From: Solobacterium sp.
Lineage (GTDB): Bacteria > Bacillota_I > Bacilli_A > Erysipelotrichales > Erysipelotrichaceae
Direction of reading: 5' to 3'
DNA: 49,943 nt
Assembly: GCA_024698805.1 (NCBI GenBank)
Contig: JAILQT010000025.1
Location: 1-49,943 of the forward strand
The notes below the pieces were generated by a model. That model was not told the DNA's origin, ran no database searches, and was given only the letters and a program-made list of their open reading frames with translations. Positions within the stretch are counted from its first letter, which is position 1, and the number at the start of each line of letters is the position of its first letter. Both the position numbers and the translations under genes were made by a program. Shown one piece after another: positions 16,880 to 26,633 of this stretch.

Positions 16880-18087
16880 AGTATGATTTTACATGTCATC
16901 TGGACCGTCTCGGCAAAGATGCGATCGCAGTCGACTCACCTGCCGCAAAGACCGGCGGATTTACCGGCTTTGAGAGGAAAGAAGGATTCGATATCATCCC
17001 GATGTGGGTCGCGGATATGAACTTCCCGGTCGTCCCGTCGATCCAGGAAGCGATCACCGGCAGGGTCGCCCACCCCGCTTTCGGCTATTTCTCCCCGCGG
17101 GATGAATACTATGACGGCATCATCCGCTGGCAGAACAGCAGGAACGGCGTTGAAGGCCTGACAAAGGAGAACATCGCCTATGAGAACGGCGTGCTCGGCG
17201 GCGTCATCAGCGCGATGAACGTACTCGCATCCAAGGGCGACAACGTCCTCGTCCATTCCCCGACATACATCGGCTTCACGATGGTCCTGAAGAACAACGG
17301 CTACAATATCGTCCACAGCCAGATGCACAAGGATGAGAACGATATCTGGCGCATCGATTATGAAGATATGGAGAAGAAGATCGCCGAAAACAATATCCAT
17401 GTGGCGATCATGTGCTCCCCCCACAATCCCTGCGGCCGCGTATGGACAAGGGAAGAACTCGAAAAGTGCATCGAAATATTCGAGAAACACGAAGTCTGGA
17501 TCATCAGCGATGAGATCTGGAGCGATCTGACGCTGGAAGGATATAAACATATCCCGACACAGTCCGTAAATGAATATGCGCGCACGCACACAGCAGCATT
17601 CTATGCGCCTTCCAAGACGTTCAACCTTGCCGGACTGATCGGTTCCTACCGCATCGTTTACAACAAATGGCTCAATGACAGGATCACGAAGGAATCCTCC
17701 CTCTCCCACTACAACAGCATGAACGTGCTGTCCATGTACGCCCTGATCGGCGCCTATCAGGAAGAGGGCTATGAATGGCTCGGTGAACTGAAGCAGGTCC
17801 TTACGGAGAATGTCCGCTGGGCAAGCGATTTCGTCAATACGAAGCTTGACGGTGCATGTGTTTCCACACCCCAGGGCACATACATGCTGTTCATCGACGT
17901 GAAGGAATACTGCGAAAAGAACGGCATCACGCTGGATGAGCTGCTGAAGAGGGGCTGGGAATACGGCGTCTTCTGGCAGAGCGGCGAGCTCTTCAATACG
18001 CCGTATGCGATCCGCATGAACCTGGCGCTCCCGCTGGACCGCGTGCAGGAAGCCTTCGGCAGACTGGAAAAATACGTATTCCTGTGA
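16876..18087 (+). CDS. MalY/PatB-type PLP aminotransferase, probable cystathionine beta-lyase
   Basis: A 403-residue fold-type I PLP enzyme. Landmarks are IIPMWVADMNFPV near the start (MalY/PatB signature), SPTYIGF, SPHNPCGRVWTREEL, ISDEIWSDL and the PLP-lysine region YAPSKTFNLAGL. Relatives cleave cystathionine or other cysteine S-conjugates to pyruvate, ammonia and a thiol. The ribosome site GGAGGAAA lies inside the end of the pseudouridine synthase gene, and the start overlaps that stop by 4 bases. A strong terminator follows, closing the operon. General aminotransferase activity cannot be excluded. Confidence 0.9.
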   Translation: MKYDFTCHLDRLGKDAIAVDSPAAKTGGFTGFERKEGFDIIPMWVADMNFPVVPSIQEAITGRVAHPAFGYFSPRDEYYDGIIRWQNSRNGVEGLTKENIAYENGVLGGVISAMNVLASKGDNVLVHSPTYIGFTMVLKNNGYNIVHSQMHKDENDIWRIDYEDMEKKIAENNIHVAIMCSPHNPCGRVWTREELEKCIEIFEKHEVWIISDEIWSDLTLEGYKHIPTQSVNEYARTHTAAFYAPSKTFNLAGLIGSYRIVYNKWLNDRITKESSLSHYNSMNVLSMYALIGAYQEEGYEWLGELKQVLTENVRWASDFVNTKLDGACVSTPQGTYMLFIDVKEYCEKNGITLDELLKRGWEYGVFWQSGELFNTPYAIRMNLALPLDRVQEAFGRLEKYVFL

Positions 18088-18095
18088 TGCATCAA

Positions 18096-18118
18096 CAGAC
18101 GCTGCGGCGTCTGTTTTT
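18096..18118 (+). terminator. Intrinsic terminator after the aminotransferase gene
   Basis: CAGACGC, loop TGCG, GCGTCTG, then five T: a perfect 7-bp stem 8 bases after the stop codon. Confidence 0.85.
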
Positions 18119-18130
18119 CAATGCATTACA

Positions 18131-18149
18131 CATTCCGGAATGGTACAAT
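18131..18149 (+). promoter_or_regulatory. Extended -10 promoter with overlapping palindrome for the GH1 gene
   Basis: TGGTACAAT (18141-18149) is an extended -10 box. The perfect 12-base palindrome CATTCCGGAATG (18131-18142) abuts and overlaps its TG. A repressor bound there would block the promoter. The leader carries a good ribosome site (AGGAGGAAA) before the ATG at 18179. Confidence 0.55.
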
Positions 18150-18151
18150 AA

Positions 18152-19633
<1,482 letters not shown>

Positions 19634-19648
19634 GTTTTGGATGATGTG

Positions 19649-19676
19649 AAAGGAACTGCCGCGGCAGTTCCTTTTT
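19649..19676. terminator. Bidirectional terminator between convergent genes
   Basis: GGAACTGCC, GC, GGCAGTTCC with A and T runs on the two sides. It serves the GH1 gene and the convergent DUF1015 gene, and touches the latter's stop codon. Confidence 0.85.
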
Positions 19677-20854
19677 CATCGTATATCCCTTGTTTCCAGA
19701 TAATAGCGTTTGTCATTCGCATGACCGATGGAGAACGTCTTCCTCGGATAGACGCCCGAAGCCGCGATATGACCGAAGAAGCCGTAATTCGTGACCGGCT
19801 GGAGCAGGAAGCCTGCCTCCCTGCCGCTGCCTTTCCTGACCAGCTGACGCAGGGTATCTTCCCCGTGGATATAATCCAGCTCGCCGCCGTACTGCAGGAT
19901 GTAATCGTCGAGGAATCCCTGCAGGTCCGCCAGTACGAGCTTTCCTGTGTAGACCAGTTCCCCGTTCGCGTCTTTTGTGATCCATCTGACGCCTGCGCCT
20001 GCTTTCCATCCTGCCTTCTTCATCTCGGCGATCAGATGTTCCGGATCGACATCACGGATGATGCGGTGGATCGGTTCGAATGCCTGGACCGGGTCATAGA
20101 CATTCTCCAGTTCGACGAGCGCATAGCGGGACGGGTGGTCCTTCTGCCCGCTCTGTTCGTAAACGGTCTTTGCGGAAGCCAGGGAATGATTGCCGTCACC
20201 GACCGCATAGATCATATCCCCTTTTCTGTTTTCATATGCCTGCAGTGCGGATTCAAACCTCTCCAGTTCGCTGCCGGTGAGCAGCCATCCCTTCACAGAG
20301 CCCCCGTCAAGCATCAGCCTGATGTCATAGACCAGCGGGAGTTTCCTTGTATCGATCTTTTCGATCAGCTCCCTTCGTTCGTCATCGCAGAACAGGATGA
20401 CATGGGACATATCCAGCGGCGCATGCTCGCGTACAGCCATGCGGGGAGGGATCCTCTCCATGACTGTTTTTTCCGTTGCCCGCACCGGCGCATCCGTTTC
20501 ATCATGAAAGTCGTATGCCTCCAGGTCCAGACAGCCGACGACGCCGCGTCGTACTCTGCCGCTGCTGAGCGTCCTTTCCGTACAGATGTAGGCGTTCCTG
20601 TATGTTTCGAAGATATCCCCGTCCAGGTATTCCTGCATCGCTTTATGGATATTCGCGATCACTTCCGTATTCTCTTCACCGAGATATACTTCCGGCAGGA
20701 TGCATCTGTACGCAGACGCGTAAGTGCCGCATTCCCTGCGCACCTCTTCCCAGTATTCCGGCTGGGATGTGAACTGGTCGCAGGCAATGACCGCCCATTT
20801 GTCCATGTTATGTTTCGGCAGAAGGATATCTGCCGCCTTGAATATCGAAGCCAT
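19676..20854 (-). CDS. DUF1015-family protein
   Basis: A 392-residue soluble protein matching the DUF1015 family pattern: an N-terminal DILLPKHNMDKWAVIACDQFTSQPEYWEEV, central AVGDGNHSLASAK, and a LEHLI/DVDPEHLIAEM segment. Relatives are widespread in Bacillota and sometimes sit near serine-biosynthesis genes; their function is not established to my knowledge. It follows the MATE gene by 12 bases with ribosome site AAGGGG, so the two are probably co-transcribed. That link to an exporter gives no clear functional clue. Confidence 0.85.
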   Translation of the reverse strand: MASIFKAADILLPKHNMDKWAVIACDQFTSQPEYWEEVRRECGTYASAYRCILPEVYLGEENTEVIANIHKAMQEYLDGDIFETYRNAYICTERTLSSGRVRRGVVGCLDLEAYDFHDETDAPVRATEKTVMERIPPRMAVREHAPLDMSHVILFCDDERRELIEKIDTRKLPLVYDIRLMLDGGSVKGWLLTGSELERFESALQAYENRKGDMIYAVGDGNHSLASAKTVYEQSGQKDHPSRYALVELENVYDPVQAFEPIHRIIRDVDPEHLIAEMKKAGWKAGAGVRWITKDANGELVYTGKLVLADLQGFLDDYILQYGGELDYIHGEDTLRQLVRKGSGREAGFLLQPVTNYGFFGHIAASGVYPRKTFSIGHANDKRYYLETRDIR

Positions 20855-20866
20855 TGATTACCCCTT

Positions 20867-22240
20867 TCAGATATGCGCCGTTTCCCCGTCTGCAGGCAGT
20901 TTCCTGTAGGCGGTGAAATACATCGCTGTAAAGCATGCCATGCCGCCGATCAGGTTCGAGACAGGCTCTGCAGCGAAGACGCCGTTCACGCCGAGGCCCA
21001 TTGCGGGCAGCAGGACCGTAAGCGGCACGACGATGATGACCTTGCGGAAGATCGAGAAGAAGATCGCCCTCTTCGAACAGCGCAGGGATGTGAAGACTGC
21101 CTGTCCTGCCAGCTGCATCGTCATGAAAATGAAACCGATGAAGTAGAGCCTGCAGGCGTCTGCGCCGAGACGGATCATTTCCGCATCTGTCGTAAAGATC
21201 CCGATCAGCATCTGCGGCAGCAGCAGGACCGCAGCCAGCGCTGCGGCTGTATAGATGCCTGCCGAAGCTGTCAGGAAACGTATACCCTCTTTTACACGGC
21301 TGTGCTGCTTCGCGCCGAAATTGTAGCTGAGGACAGGCTGTGTCCCCTGCGACAGGGCGGAAGCCGGCAGCGAGAGGATCTCGCGTATGGAATTCAGGAT
21401 CGTCATGATGCCGACATACAGGTCGCTGCCGTACTGCCGCAGCATGACGTTGCACATGATCTGCACGAGGGCATTGGTCCCCTGCATGACGAAGCCGGCG
21501 ATGCCGAGCGGTATGATCTGCTTCAGCAGCGGGAAGTCCGGGATCATATATTCTTTCCGGATATGATACACTGCTTCACGCCGCAGGAAGAACGAGACTG
21601 CCCAGAAGGCCGAGACGACCTGGCTGATCACGGTCGCGATCGCCGCACCGCTGACGCCCATATGGAGTCCGTAGATAAACAGGGGGTCCAGCACAAGGTT
21701 CAGTGCCGCGCCGATAAAGATCGTCATCATGCCTACCTTCGGATAGCCGGAGGCGTTGATGAACCCGTTGAGACCCGTCGAGAGCATCGCAGCCGTTGTG
21801 CCGAAGATATAGAATTTCAGATACTGGTCCGCAAAGACATACGATGCGTCGCTCGCGCCGAACAGGTACAGGATCGGTCTGCGGAACAGCAGGCCGATCA
21901 CGAACAGGACGACAGACGTCCCCGTCAGCATCCCTGCCGCCTGGCCGAGGACACGCTCTGCCTTGTCCTCATCCCCTTCCCCTCTTGCGATCGCGAACAG
22001 CGGCGCGCCGCCGGTCGCAAAAAGATTGGTGAACGCCCCGACGAGCGCCGTGATGGGGAAAGCCAGTCCTACGCCGGTAAGGGCCATTGAGCCGATATCC
22101 GGCAGATGCCCTATGTAGATCCTGTCTACGACGTTGTATAAGAGATGCACAAGCTGCGCGAACATCAGCGGGATGCTCTGTGAGAGGATGACCTTCCACA
22201 TCCTGCCTGTACCGAAATCGTTCTGTCTTTTTCCTGCCAT
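20867..22240 (-). CDS. MATE-family multidrug/solute exporter
   Basis: A 457-residue protein with about 12 membrane helices. I start it at the ATG at 22240 (MAGKRQNDFGTG), because the track's earlier Met lies in the preceding gene. Family landmarks are SQSIPLMFAQLVHLLYNVVDRIYIG in helix 1 and ALTGVGLAFPITAL in helix 2, with internal symmetry at LSQGTQPVLSYNFGA. MATE proteins export drugs or metabolites using sodium or proton gradients. The start has no Shine-Dalgarno sequence but has an extended -10 box exactly 6 bases upstream, implying a leaderless transcript. DUF1015 follows in the same direction. Confidence 0.9.
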   Translation of the reverse strand: MAGKRQNDFGTGRMWKVILSQSIPLMFAQLVHLLYNVVDRIYIGHLPDIGSMALTGVGLAFPITALVGAFTNLFATGGAPLFAIARGEGDEDKAERVLGQAAGMLTGTSVVLFVIGLLFRRPILYLFGASDASYVFADQYLKFYIFGTTAAMLSTGLNGFINASGYPKVGMMTIFIGAALNLVLDPLFIYGLHMGVSGAAIATVISQVVSAFWAVSFFLRREAVYHIRKEYMIPDFPLLKQIIPLGIAGFVMQGTNALVQIMCNVMLRQYGSDLYVGIMTILNSIREILSLPASALSQGTQPVLSYNFGAKQHSRVKEGIRFLTASAGIYTAAALAAVLLLPQMLIGIFTTDAEMIRLGADACRLYFIGFIFMTMQLAGQAVFTSLRCSKRAIFFSIFRKVIIVVPLTVLLPAMGLGVNGVFAAEPVSNLIGGMACFTAMYFTAYRKLPADGETAHI

Positions 22241-22246
22241 GTGTAC

Positions 22247-22255
22247 AGTGTAACA
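22247..22255 (-). promoter_or_regulatory. Extended -10 promoter placed for a leaderless MATE mRNA
   Basis: Minus strand TGTTACACT is followed by 6 bases and then the ATG at 22240. It sits next to the terminator of the upstream HAD gene, consistent with a new transcription unit. Confidence 0.55.
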
Positions 22256-22256
22256 G

Positions 22257-22278
22257 AAAAAAGGGACATGGGAGTCCC
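22257..22278 (-). terminator. Short terminator after the Cof-type HAD gene
   Basis: Minus strand GGGAC, 6-base loop, GTCCC, then six T. The stem is only 5 bp and touches the HAD stop codon. Confidence 0.5.
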
Positions 22279-23087
22279 TAAATGATGCCGAGTTCTTCCA
22301 GGACAGCGGCTGCGCCGTCATCCCTGCAGTCCGGTGCGATGATATCCGCTTTGTTCTTCAGACCGTCTTTCGCATTGCCCATCGCCACGCCGATCGCTGC
22401 TTTTTCAACGAATGCCGTATCGTTGCCGGCATCCCCGAATGCGATCACATTGTCCCATGCAAGACCGTATTCCTTCAGTGCCGCCTCGACAGAAAGCGCT
22501 TTGTTGATCTCCCTCAGGAATACGTCAAAGCCGTTGCGGAACGACCATGCGAATTCGAATTCCCTGCGCAGTTCTTCAAACGGTCCCAGTTCGGAATCCC
22601 TGCATACGATGAATGTGCCGAGCGGGTAACCCGCTGTCTCATGATGCGTCCTCTTTTCGCAGTCATTCAGGATCAGCGGTGCAAGATCCTGATCCGACAG
22701 CAGATAGCCGTTCATGAATCTGTCGTTATTCGCATAGGTGACGATCCTGTCTTCAAATTTGAAGCCGAGACCGATCCCGTTCTGCAGGCAGATATCCGTG
22801 ATCGCACGCATGTGTTCGCCTGTCATCGGATGCTTTGCGATGACAGATCCGTCCCTTCTGCTGAGACATGCGCCGTTGATCGTGCCGATCATATCCATCG
22901 GCAGATCATCAAACAGGGATTTCTGCAGGAATGTATAGTGCCTTCCGGTGTTGATCATCACATGGATGCCTTTGTCGATCGCTTTGTGAAAAGCTCTGCG
23001 TGTGCGTTCGCTCAGTGCATTCTCCCCTGCCGGGATGACTGTGTTGTCCACATCGCATACGATGAATCTGATGTTTTTCTTTTCCAT
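22278..23087 (-). CDS. Cof-type HAD-family phosphatase
   Basis: A 269-residue HAD hydrolase of the Cof/IIB subgroup. Motif I is VCDVDNT with Asp12 and Asp14, motif II is MINTGR, motif III has the Lys in the LREINKALSVEAAL region, and motif IV is FGDAGNDTAFVE. A cap domain lies between motifs II and III. Relatives dephosphorylate sugar phosphates, FMN or PLP, so the substrate is open. The ATG at 23087 lacks a ribosome site and is 7 bases from an extended -10 box, again suggesting a nearly leaderless mRNA. It diverges from the tRNA-Arg gene. Confidence 0.9.
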   Translation of the reverse strand: MEKKNIRFIVCDVDNTVIPAGENALSERTRRAFHKAIDKGIHVMINTGRHYTFLQKSLFDDLPMDMIGTINGACLSRRDGSVIAKHPMTGEHMRAITDICLQNGIGLGFKFEDRIVTYANNDRFMNGYLLSDQDLAPLILNDCEKRTHHETAGYPLGTFIVCRDSELGPFEELRREFEFAWSFRNGFDVFLREINKALSVEAALKEYGLAWDNVIAFGDAGNDTAFVEKAAIGVAMGNAKDGLKNKADIIAPDCRDDGAAAVLEELGII

Positions 23088-23089
23088 AT

Positions 23090-23117
23090 TTGAAAGTATA
23101 CCATAAAGTGCTAAAAT
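23090..23117 (+). promoter_or_regulatory. Promoter of the tRNA-Arg gene
   Basis: TTGAAA, 16-base spacer, TAAAAT, 13 bases before the mature tRNA 5' end. The -35 box shares a base with the divergent HAD -10 box. Confidence 0.75.
23095..23103 (-). promoter_or_regulatory. Extended -10 promoter of the HAD gene, overlapping the tRNA promoter
   Basis: Minus strand TGGTATACT followed by 7 bases and the ATG at 23087. It lies within the plus-strand tRNA promoter, so the two polymerase sites cannot be occupied at once. Confidence 0.55.
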
Positions 23118-23130
23118 ATTTGTTGCACGT

Positions 23131-23207
23131 GTGCTTGTAGCTCAGTTGGATAGAGTGTTCGCCTCCGAAGCGAGAGGTCGTGAGTTCGAGTCTCATCAAG
23201 CACGCCA
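23131..23207 (+). tRNA. tRNA-Arg, anticodon CCG
   Basis: The full cloverleaf can be folded by eye: acceptor GTGCTTG/CAAGCAC, D arm GCTC/AGAG, anticodon stem TTCGC/GCGAG around loop CTCCGAA (anticodon CCG, codon CGG), and T arm GTGAG/CTCAT with TTCGAGT. The CCA end is encoded. A good promoter precedes it and a strong terminator follows, so it is a single-gene unit. Confidence 0.97.
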
Positions 23208-23213
23208 TACAGT

Positions 23214-23240
23214 CCGCAGATCATCTGTCTGCGGTTTTTT
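23214..23240 (+). terminator. Intrinsic terminator after tRNA-Arg
   Basis: CCGCAGA, loop TCATCTG, TCTGCGG, then six T: a perfect 7-bp stem 6 bases after the tRNA. Confidence 0.88.
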
Positions 23241-23254
23241 ATTTTTTCCGCAGA

Positions 23255-23263
23255 TGCTAGAAT
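23255..23263 (+). promoter_or_regulatory. Extended -10 promoter for the unknown gene after tRNA-Arg
   Basis: TGCTAGAAT lies 18 bases before the ATG at 23282, giving a leader of about 12 bases that contains AAAGGTG as ribosome site. Confidence 0.5.
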
Positions 23264-23281
23264 ATGGCAGAAAGGTGTTTT

Positions 23282-24022
23282 ATGGCAGGTCCTGTACTGT
23301 ATACAAAAAAAGAAAAGGAAACAGTGCGCAGCGGCATTGAAGCGGTCCGTCAGGTCCTGAAGAACGGACAGACAGGGAAGAAGCGCTCCCTGCTGTTATG
23401 CCTGGACCGGTTCATGGATCCGTATTACGGTCTCAGGGATGAGATCCTGCCTTTTCATGAGGATCTGAAATCCCTGCTGCAGGAAGTCATTCTTGAGGAA
23501 ACCGATCCGGATGTCGTTACGGATGCGGTGCAGCTGCTGACGGATCATGAAGACCTGCCGTTTGACCTCCTGACGGAAGGGTATGACTCGCTCCCGGCAT
23601 ACATCCGTGAAGATGTATTTGTCCTCCTGCATCCGCAGGAACAGAAGGAATACCGGGATACCGGGACGCTGTACCGTGACCTCTGCGAAGTGAAAGACCT
23701 TATGGGAGACCTGTCTTTCCGTGACGGCCTGATCTTCTGGCAGCTGCCGAACGGCATCCTCATCGATATCCACATCAACGAGGCGGCACAGGAAGGCTAT
23801 ATCGGTACGGCATATTTAAAAAACGGCAGGAAACATATCCTGGCGCACTGGCACCCTGCAGCGGAAGACGTATGGGGCGATCTGATGGACATCCGGGACG
23901 GACGGGTGTTCTGGGCAGTTAAAAAGACAGTATTCGGGGAATCCCTGCCCCGGATCTTCGAGCGCAGGGAATTCGCAAAACTGCCGGAAAAGGAAAAAGA
24001 AAAGTACACGGTCCTGGAATGA
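23282..24022 (+). CDS. Unrecognised soluble protein, helical N-terminal part
   Basis: A 246-residue protein that I cannot assign to a family. I start it at the second Met (23282), which has AAAGGTG upstream, rather than the track start at 23264. The first 130 residues look all-helical and acidic (KSLLQEVILEETDPDVVTDAVQLL), in the style of HEAT-like helical repeats. The C-terminal part is predicted beta-rich (LIFWQLPNGILIDIHINEAA, DIRDGRVFWAVKKT). There is no signal peptide or membrane helix. It has its own promoter just after the tRNA terminator, and no operon partners. Confidence 0.75.
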   Translation: MAGPVLYTKKEKETVRSGIEAVRQVLKNGQTGKKRSLLLCLDRFMDPYYGLRDEILPFHEDLKSLLQEVILEETDPDVVTDAVQLLTDHEDLPFDLLTEGYDSLPAYIREDVFVLLHPQEQKEYRDTGTLYRDLCEVKDLMGDLSFRDGLIFWQLPNGILIDIHINEAAQEGYIGTAYLKNGRKHILAHWHPAAEDVWGDLMDIRDGRVFWAVKKTVFGESLPRIFERREFAKLPEKEKEKYTVLE

Positions 24023-24053
24023 GTTCAGCATCCATAGCCGTGTATTCTTTTTT

Positions 24054-24638
24054 TCAGTCCCTGATCATCGTGTACATATGGATGCCGCTTTTGAGGACTT
24101 CATCCTTTTCGATCCGCATGCCGGTATGTTCGTATTTGGCTGCCTTCAGGGGCGTATCCGTATCCAGGATGCACGGTATGCCTGCCTTTTCCGCTTCCGC
24201 AAACGGTTCCTCCAGCAGTTTCCGCAGATAACCCTGCCCCTGGTATTCCCTGCGCACGCATACGAGGCATACGTCCACAAAATCCTTTGTATCAAAATGG
24301 AAGATGGTATAGTCCGTCCATCCCTGCCGGACCAGCAGCATCTTCTGCATCGCCTTCGCGGGGATCGCCTTCATATACCTGTACATCAGGACAAGATCCA
24401 TATACCACGGCAGGCCTTTGTTTTTCCGGTAATATACGCAGTACGCTTCCTCCTTTTCGGACAGCGCGTAAAGCTTCCCGCGTTTCTGGTACGCATCCAG
24501 GGTGACGTAAAAATAATGGTAAGCCTCTTCCTCATTCATGCACGCGGGTATGATGCCGTCATCGCTGCTGAAAGACGCCGCGAATGCGCGGGCGATATCC
24601 TCCAGATGTTCTTTCGTGATTTGATGCAGGCATATCAT
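24054..24638 (-). CDS. GNAT-family N-acetyltransferase
   Basis: A 194-residue acetyltransferase that transfers acetyl from acetyl-CoA to an unknown amine. The acetyl-CoA motif A is VCVRREYQGQGYLRKLLEEPFAEA (R/QxxGxG type), followed by the motif B-like IPCILDTDTPLKAAKYEHTGM. The N-terminal half is the variable substrate part. It appears to be transcribed alone. A TATAAT lies 7 bases before the ATG with no standard ribosome site. Confidence 0.88.
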   Translation of the reverse strand: MICLHQITKEHLEDIARAFAASFSSDDGIIPACMNEEEAYHYFYVTLDAYQKRGKLYALSEKEEAYCVYYRKNKGLPWYMDLVLMYRYMKAIPAKAMQKMLLVRQGWTDYTIFHFDTKDFVDVCLVCVRREYQGQGYLRKLLEEPFAEAEKAGIPCILDTDTPLKAAKYEHTGMRIEKDEVLKSGIHMYTMIRD

Positions 24639-24645
24639 ACTTCCG

Positions 24646-24651
24646 ATTATA
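24646..24651 (-). promoter_or_regulatory. -10 box close to the GNAT start
   Basis: Minus strand TATAAT, 7 bases before the ATG at 24638. It is not preceded by TG and no clear -35 is seen. Transcription would start within a base or two of the ATG. Confidence 0.45.
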
Positions 24652-24653
24652 CC

Positions 24654-24696
24654 GAAAAAAAGAAGGCGTTACAGTCTTTCTGCTGCCCCCTTCTTT
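24654..24696 (-). terminator. Probable terminator after the lipid kinase gene
   Basis: Minus strand AAAGAAGG and CCTTCTTT form an 8-bp stem around a loop of about 27 bases, ending in a run of T. The loop is long, so confidence is moderate. Confidence 0.45.
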
Positions 24697-24763
24697 CGTG
24701 ACGGCAGGCATCATCGCCATCCCGCCCTTTCCGCCCTGACTGCTGTAAGAAAAAAGCGTTCCC

Positions 24764-25690
24764 TCACATGATGAAACGCATTTTGTCCTCAATGATGCGG
24801 AAATCCGCATTTGTGACTTCGGCGCAGATCTCGCCGTCGGTATGGAGCCACATGGGGCTTTCACATTCAACAGAGAAATGCCTGGTCTGCAGGACGTCGA
24901 CGCCGTCGAACTCCACATGCCTGCCGCTGTACGCATACGGGAAGATACGGAAGAAATCCTTCTGCTTCAGCCCTGCTGCCATGCATATGTCCAGTGTCCC
25001 GTCTGTCGGGGAGGCATCCGGCCCGAACCTGAACCCTCCGCCTTCATAGGGCTGGTTCATGGCTGCTGCGAACAGCAGCCTGTCCGCATGGATCTGTCTG
25101 TCATCTGTTTTCAGCACTGCCGGGATCCATTTCGCCTGGAAGATCACCCGCACGGCAGTTGCGATATAGATCAGTTTGCCCATGGACAGCCTGTTCAGGA
25201 ATTCCTTGAAGCGTGATCTTTCCGCCTCCTCGCAGATCTCTGCGTCAAAGCCGACGCCGCTGCTGATATTGAACCGGCGCATATGTTCCTGTCCGTCACT
25301 GTCCGTCCACCGGACTTCGCCGACATCGAGCTTCCGCACGACGGTCTCACGGGCCAGGATATCGATGACTGTTTCCGGATCGGATGCCAGTTTCATCGAC
25401 CTGGCGAGATCGTTGCCGGAGCCGCAGGATATGAACCCGATATTCGTCTTTTCAAAATACGTGATGCCGTTGACCGCTTCGTTCATGGAACCGTCGCCGC
25501 CGACGATCACGATATTCTTTTCACTTCCCGCGGACGTCAGTTCCCGGACGATAGCCGTGATCCCTTTTGAAGGGGTGGAAAATACAGCCTGGTACGGCAC
25601 ATTCCTTTCCTGCAGGGTCTTCTCAACCCTGTTCCAGAGCGCTGATGTCTGCCCGGCTCCCCCGGCAGGGTTGATGACAAATTCAAGCAT
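24764..25690 (-). CDS. Diacylglycerol/lipid kinase (DagK/YegS family)
   Basis: A 308-residue soluble lipid kinase. The nucleotide site is FVINPAGGAG near the start plus VGGDGSMNEAVNG (GGDGT-type motif), with IGFISCGSGNDLARS further on. I start it at the ATG at 25690 with GAGGAG 7 bases upstream; the track start at 25705 is a TTG. Relatives phosphorylate diacylglycerol, recycling it for phospholipid synthesis after lipoteichoic acid synthesis. An LtaS-like protein is encoded at 41869-43842, so that role is plausible. The start is one base from the RNase Z stop. Confidence 0.92.
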   Translation of the reverse strand: MLEFVINPAGGAGQTSALWNRVEKTLQERNVPYQAVFSTPSKGITAIVRELTSAGSEKNIVIVGGDGSMNEAVNGITYFEKTNIGFISCGSGNDLARSMKLASDPETVIDILARETVVRKLDVGEVRWTDSDGQEHMRRFNISSGVGFDAEICEEAERSRFKEFLNRLSMGKLIYIATAVRVIFQAKWIPAVLKTDDRQIHADRLLFAAAMNQPYEGGGFRFGPDASPTDGTLDICMAAGLKQKDFFRIFPYAYSGRHVEFDGVDVLQTRHFSVECESPMWLHTDGEICAEVTNADFRIIEDKMRFIM

Positions 25691-25691
25691 C

Positions 25692-26603
25692 TCATTTCTC
25701 CTCAAACTTCAATGTCTTCATCTGGCCGTCCTTACTGATGACGGTATTGCGGAACACTGCCCTGACGTCCTCTTCATAGAGAAGCGGATCGTGCATGGAC
25801 GGTGAATAATGTGTCAGCCACAGTTCTTTTGCGTTCGCCGAAGCAGCGATGGAAGCTGCCTCGCCCATCAGCATATGCCTGTTCAGTTTTGCTTTTTCGA
25901 TCTTTTCCGGATCCCCGTACATGCCTTCGGTAATGAGCAGGTCAGCATCCTTCGCATACTGCGCGATATACGGCACAGGCCTCGTGTCCGTCGCATAGAC
26001 CAGCGAGATGCCCTTCCGCTCTTCCGCGAGCACCATATCCGGCGTATAGACGATGCCGTCGCGTTCTGCCTGCTGCCCTTTCTGCAGCAGCCCCCACAGC
26101 CTCAGCGGCACGCCGTTTTTCTTTGCCTTTTCCGGATCGAAACGCCTGGAGCGCTTCAGCTCCATGCGGTAGCCGTAGGTGGGCACGCTGTGCCTCAGGG
26201 AGAACGCCGTGACCTCCATGTCAAAGAGACTGAAAACAGAAGTGTTTCCGGTGATCTCACGCAGACAGATATCGAACGGGACATATCTCGCAATGATCAG
26301 GACGCCCTGCATGATCTCCTTCAGGCCTTTCGGCCCGATGATGGTGATCGGTTCTGTCCTCTCCTGCTTGGCCATCGTTAAAAGCAGCCCGGGAAGCCCG
26401 GCTGTATGGTCGGCGTGAAAGTGCGTCAGCAGGATCGTATCGATCTGCTTTCCGGACAGGCACATGCGGTTCATGGCGATCTGCGTCCCTTCGCCGCAGT
26501 CCACCAGTACGGCATGACCGTTCCACCTCACATATAACGATGTCAGATACCGGTTCGGCAGCGGTACCGTGCCGCCGGTCCCAAGAAGACATACATCGAT
26601 CAT
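25692..26603 (-). CDS. rnz: Ribonuclease Z
   Basis: A 303-residue metallo-beta-lactamase-fold endonuclease that trims tRNA precursors at the 3' end. The zinc motif HFHADHTAGLPGLLLTMA and the opening LGTGGTVPLPNRYLTSLYV are typical of RNase Z. Further ligands lie at ATDTRPVPY and LTHYSP. The tRNA-Arg gene in this window already encodes CCA, so RNase Z would act mainly on CCA-less tRNAs. Ribosome site GGAG lies 7 bases before the ATG. It sits in an operon with the phosphoesterase upstream and the lipid kinase downstream. Confidence 0.94.
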   Translation of the reverse strand: MIDVCLLGTGGTVPLPNRYLTSLYVRWNGHAVLVDCGEGTQIAMNRMCLSGKQIDTILLTHFHADHTAGLPGLLLTMAKQERTEPITIIGPKGLKEIMQGVLIIARYVPFDICLREITGNTSVFSLFDMEVTAFSLRHSVPTYGYRMELKRSRRFDPEKAKKNGVPLRLWGLLQKGQQAERDGIVYTPDMVLAEERKGISLVYATDTRPVPYIAQYAKDADLLITEGMYGDPEKIEKAKLNRHMLMGEAASIAASANAKELWLTHYSPSMHDPLLYEEDVRAVFRNTVISKDGQMKTLKFEEK

Positions 26604-26633
26604 ACTAAACTCCAGTTATAATCCTAACATATT

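Noticed and set aside
24003-24057. Hairpin with T run after the unknown gene at 24022
   Set aside because: ACACGG and CCGTGT can pair, but the loop exceeds 20 bases and the stem is short. It is too weak to call as a terminator.
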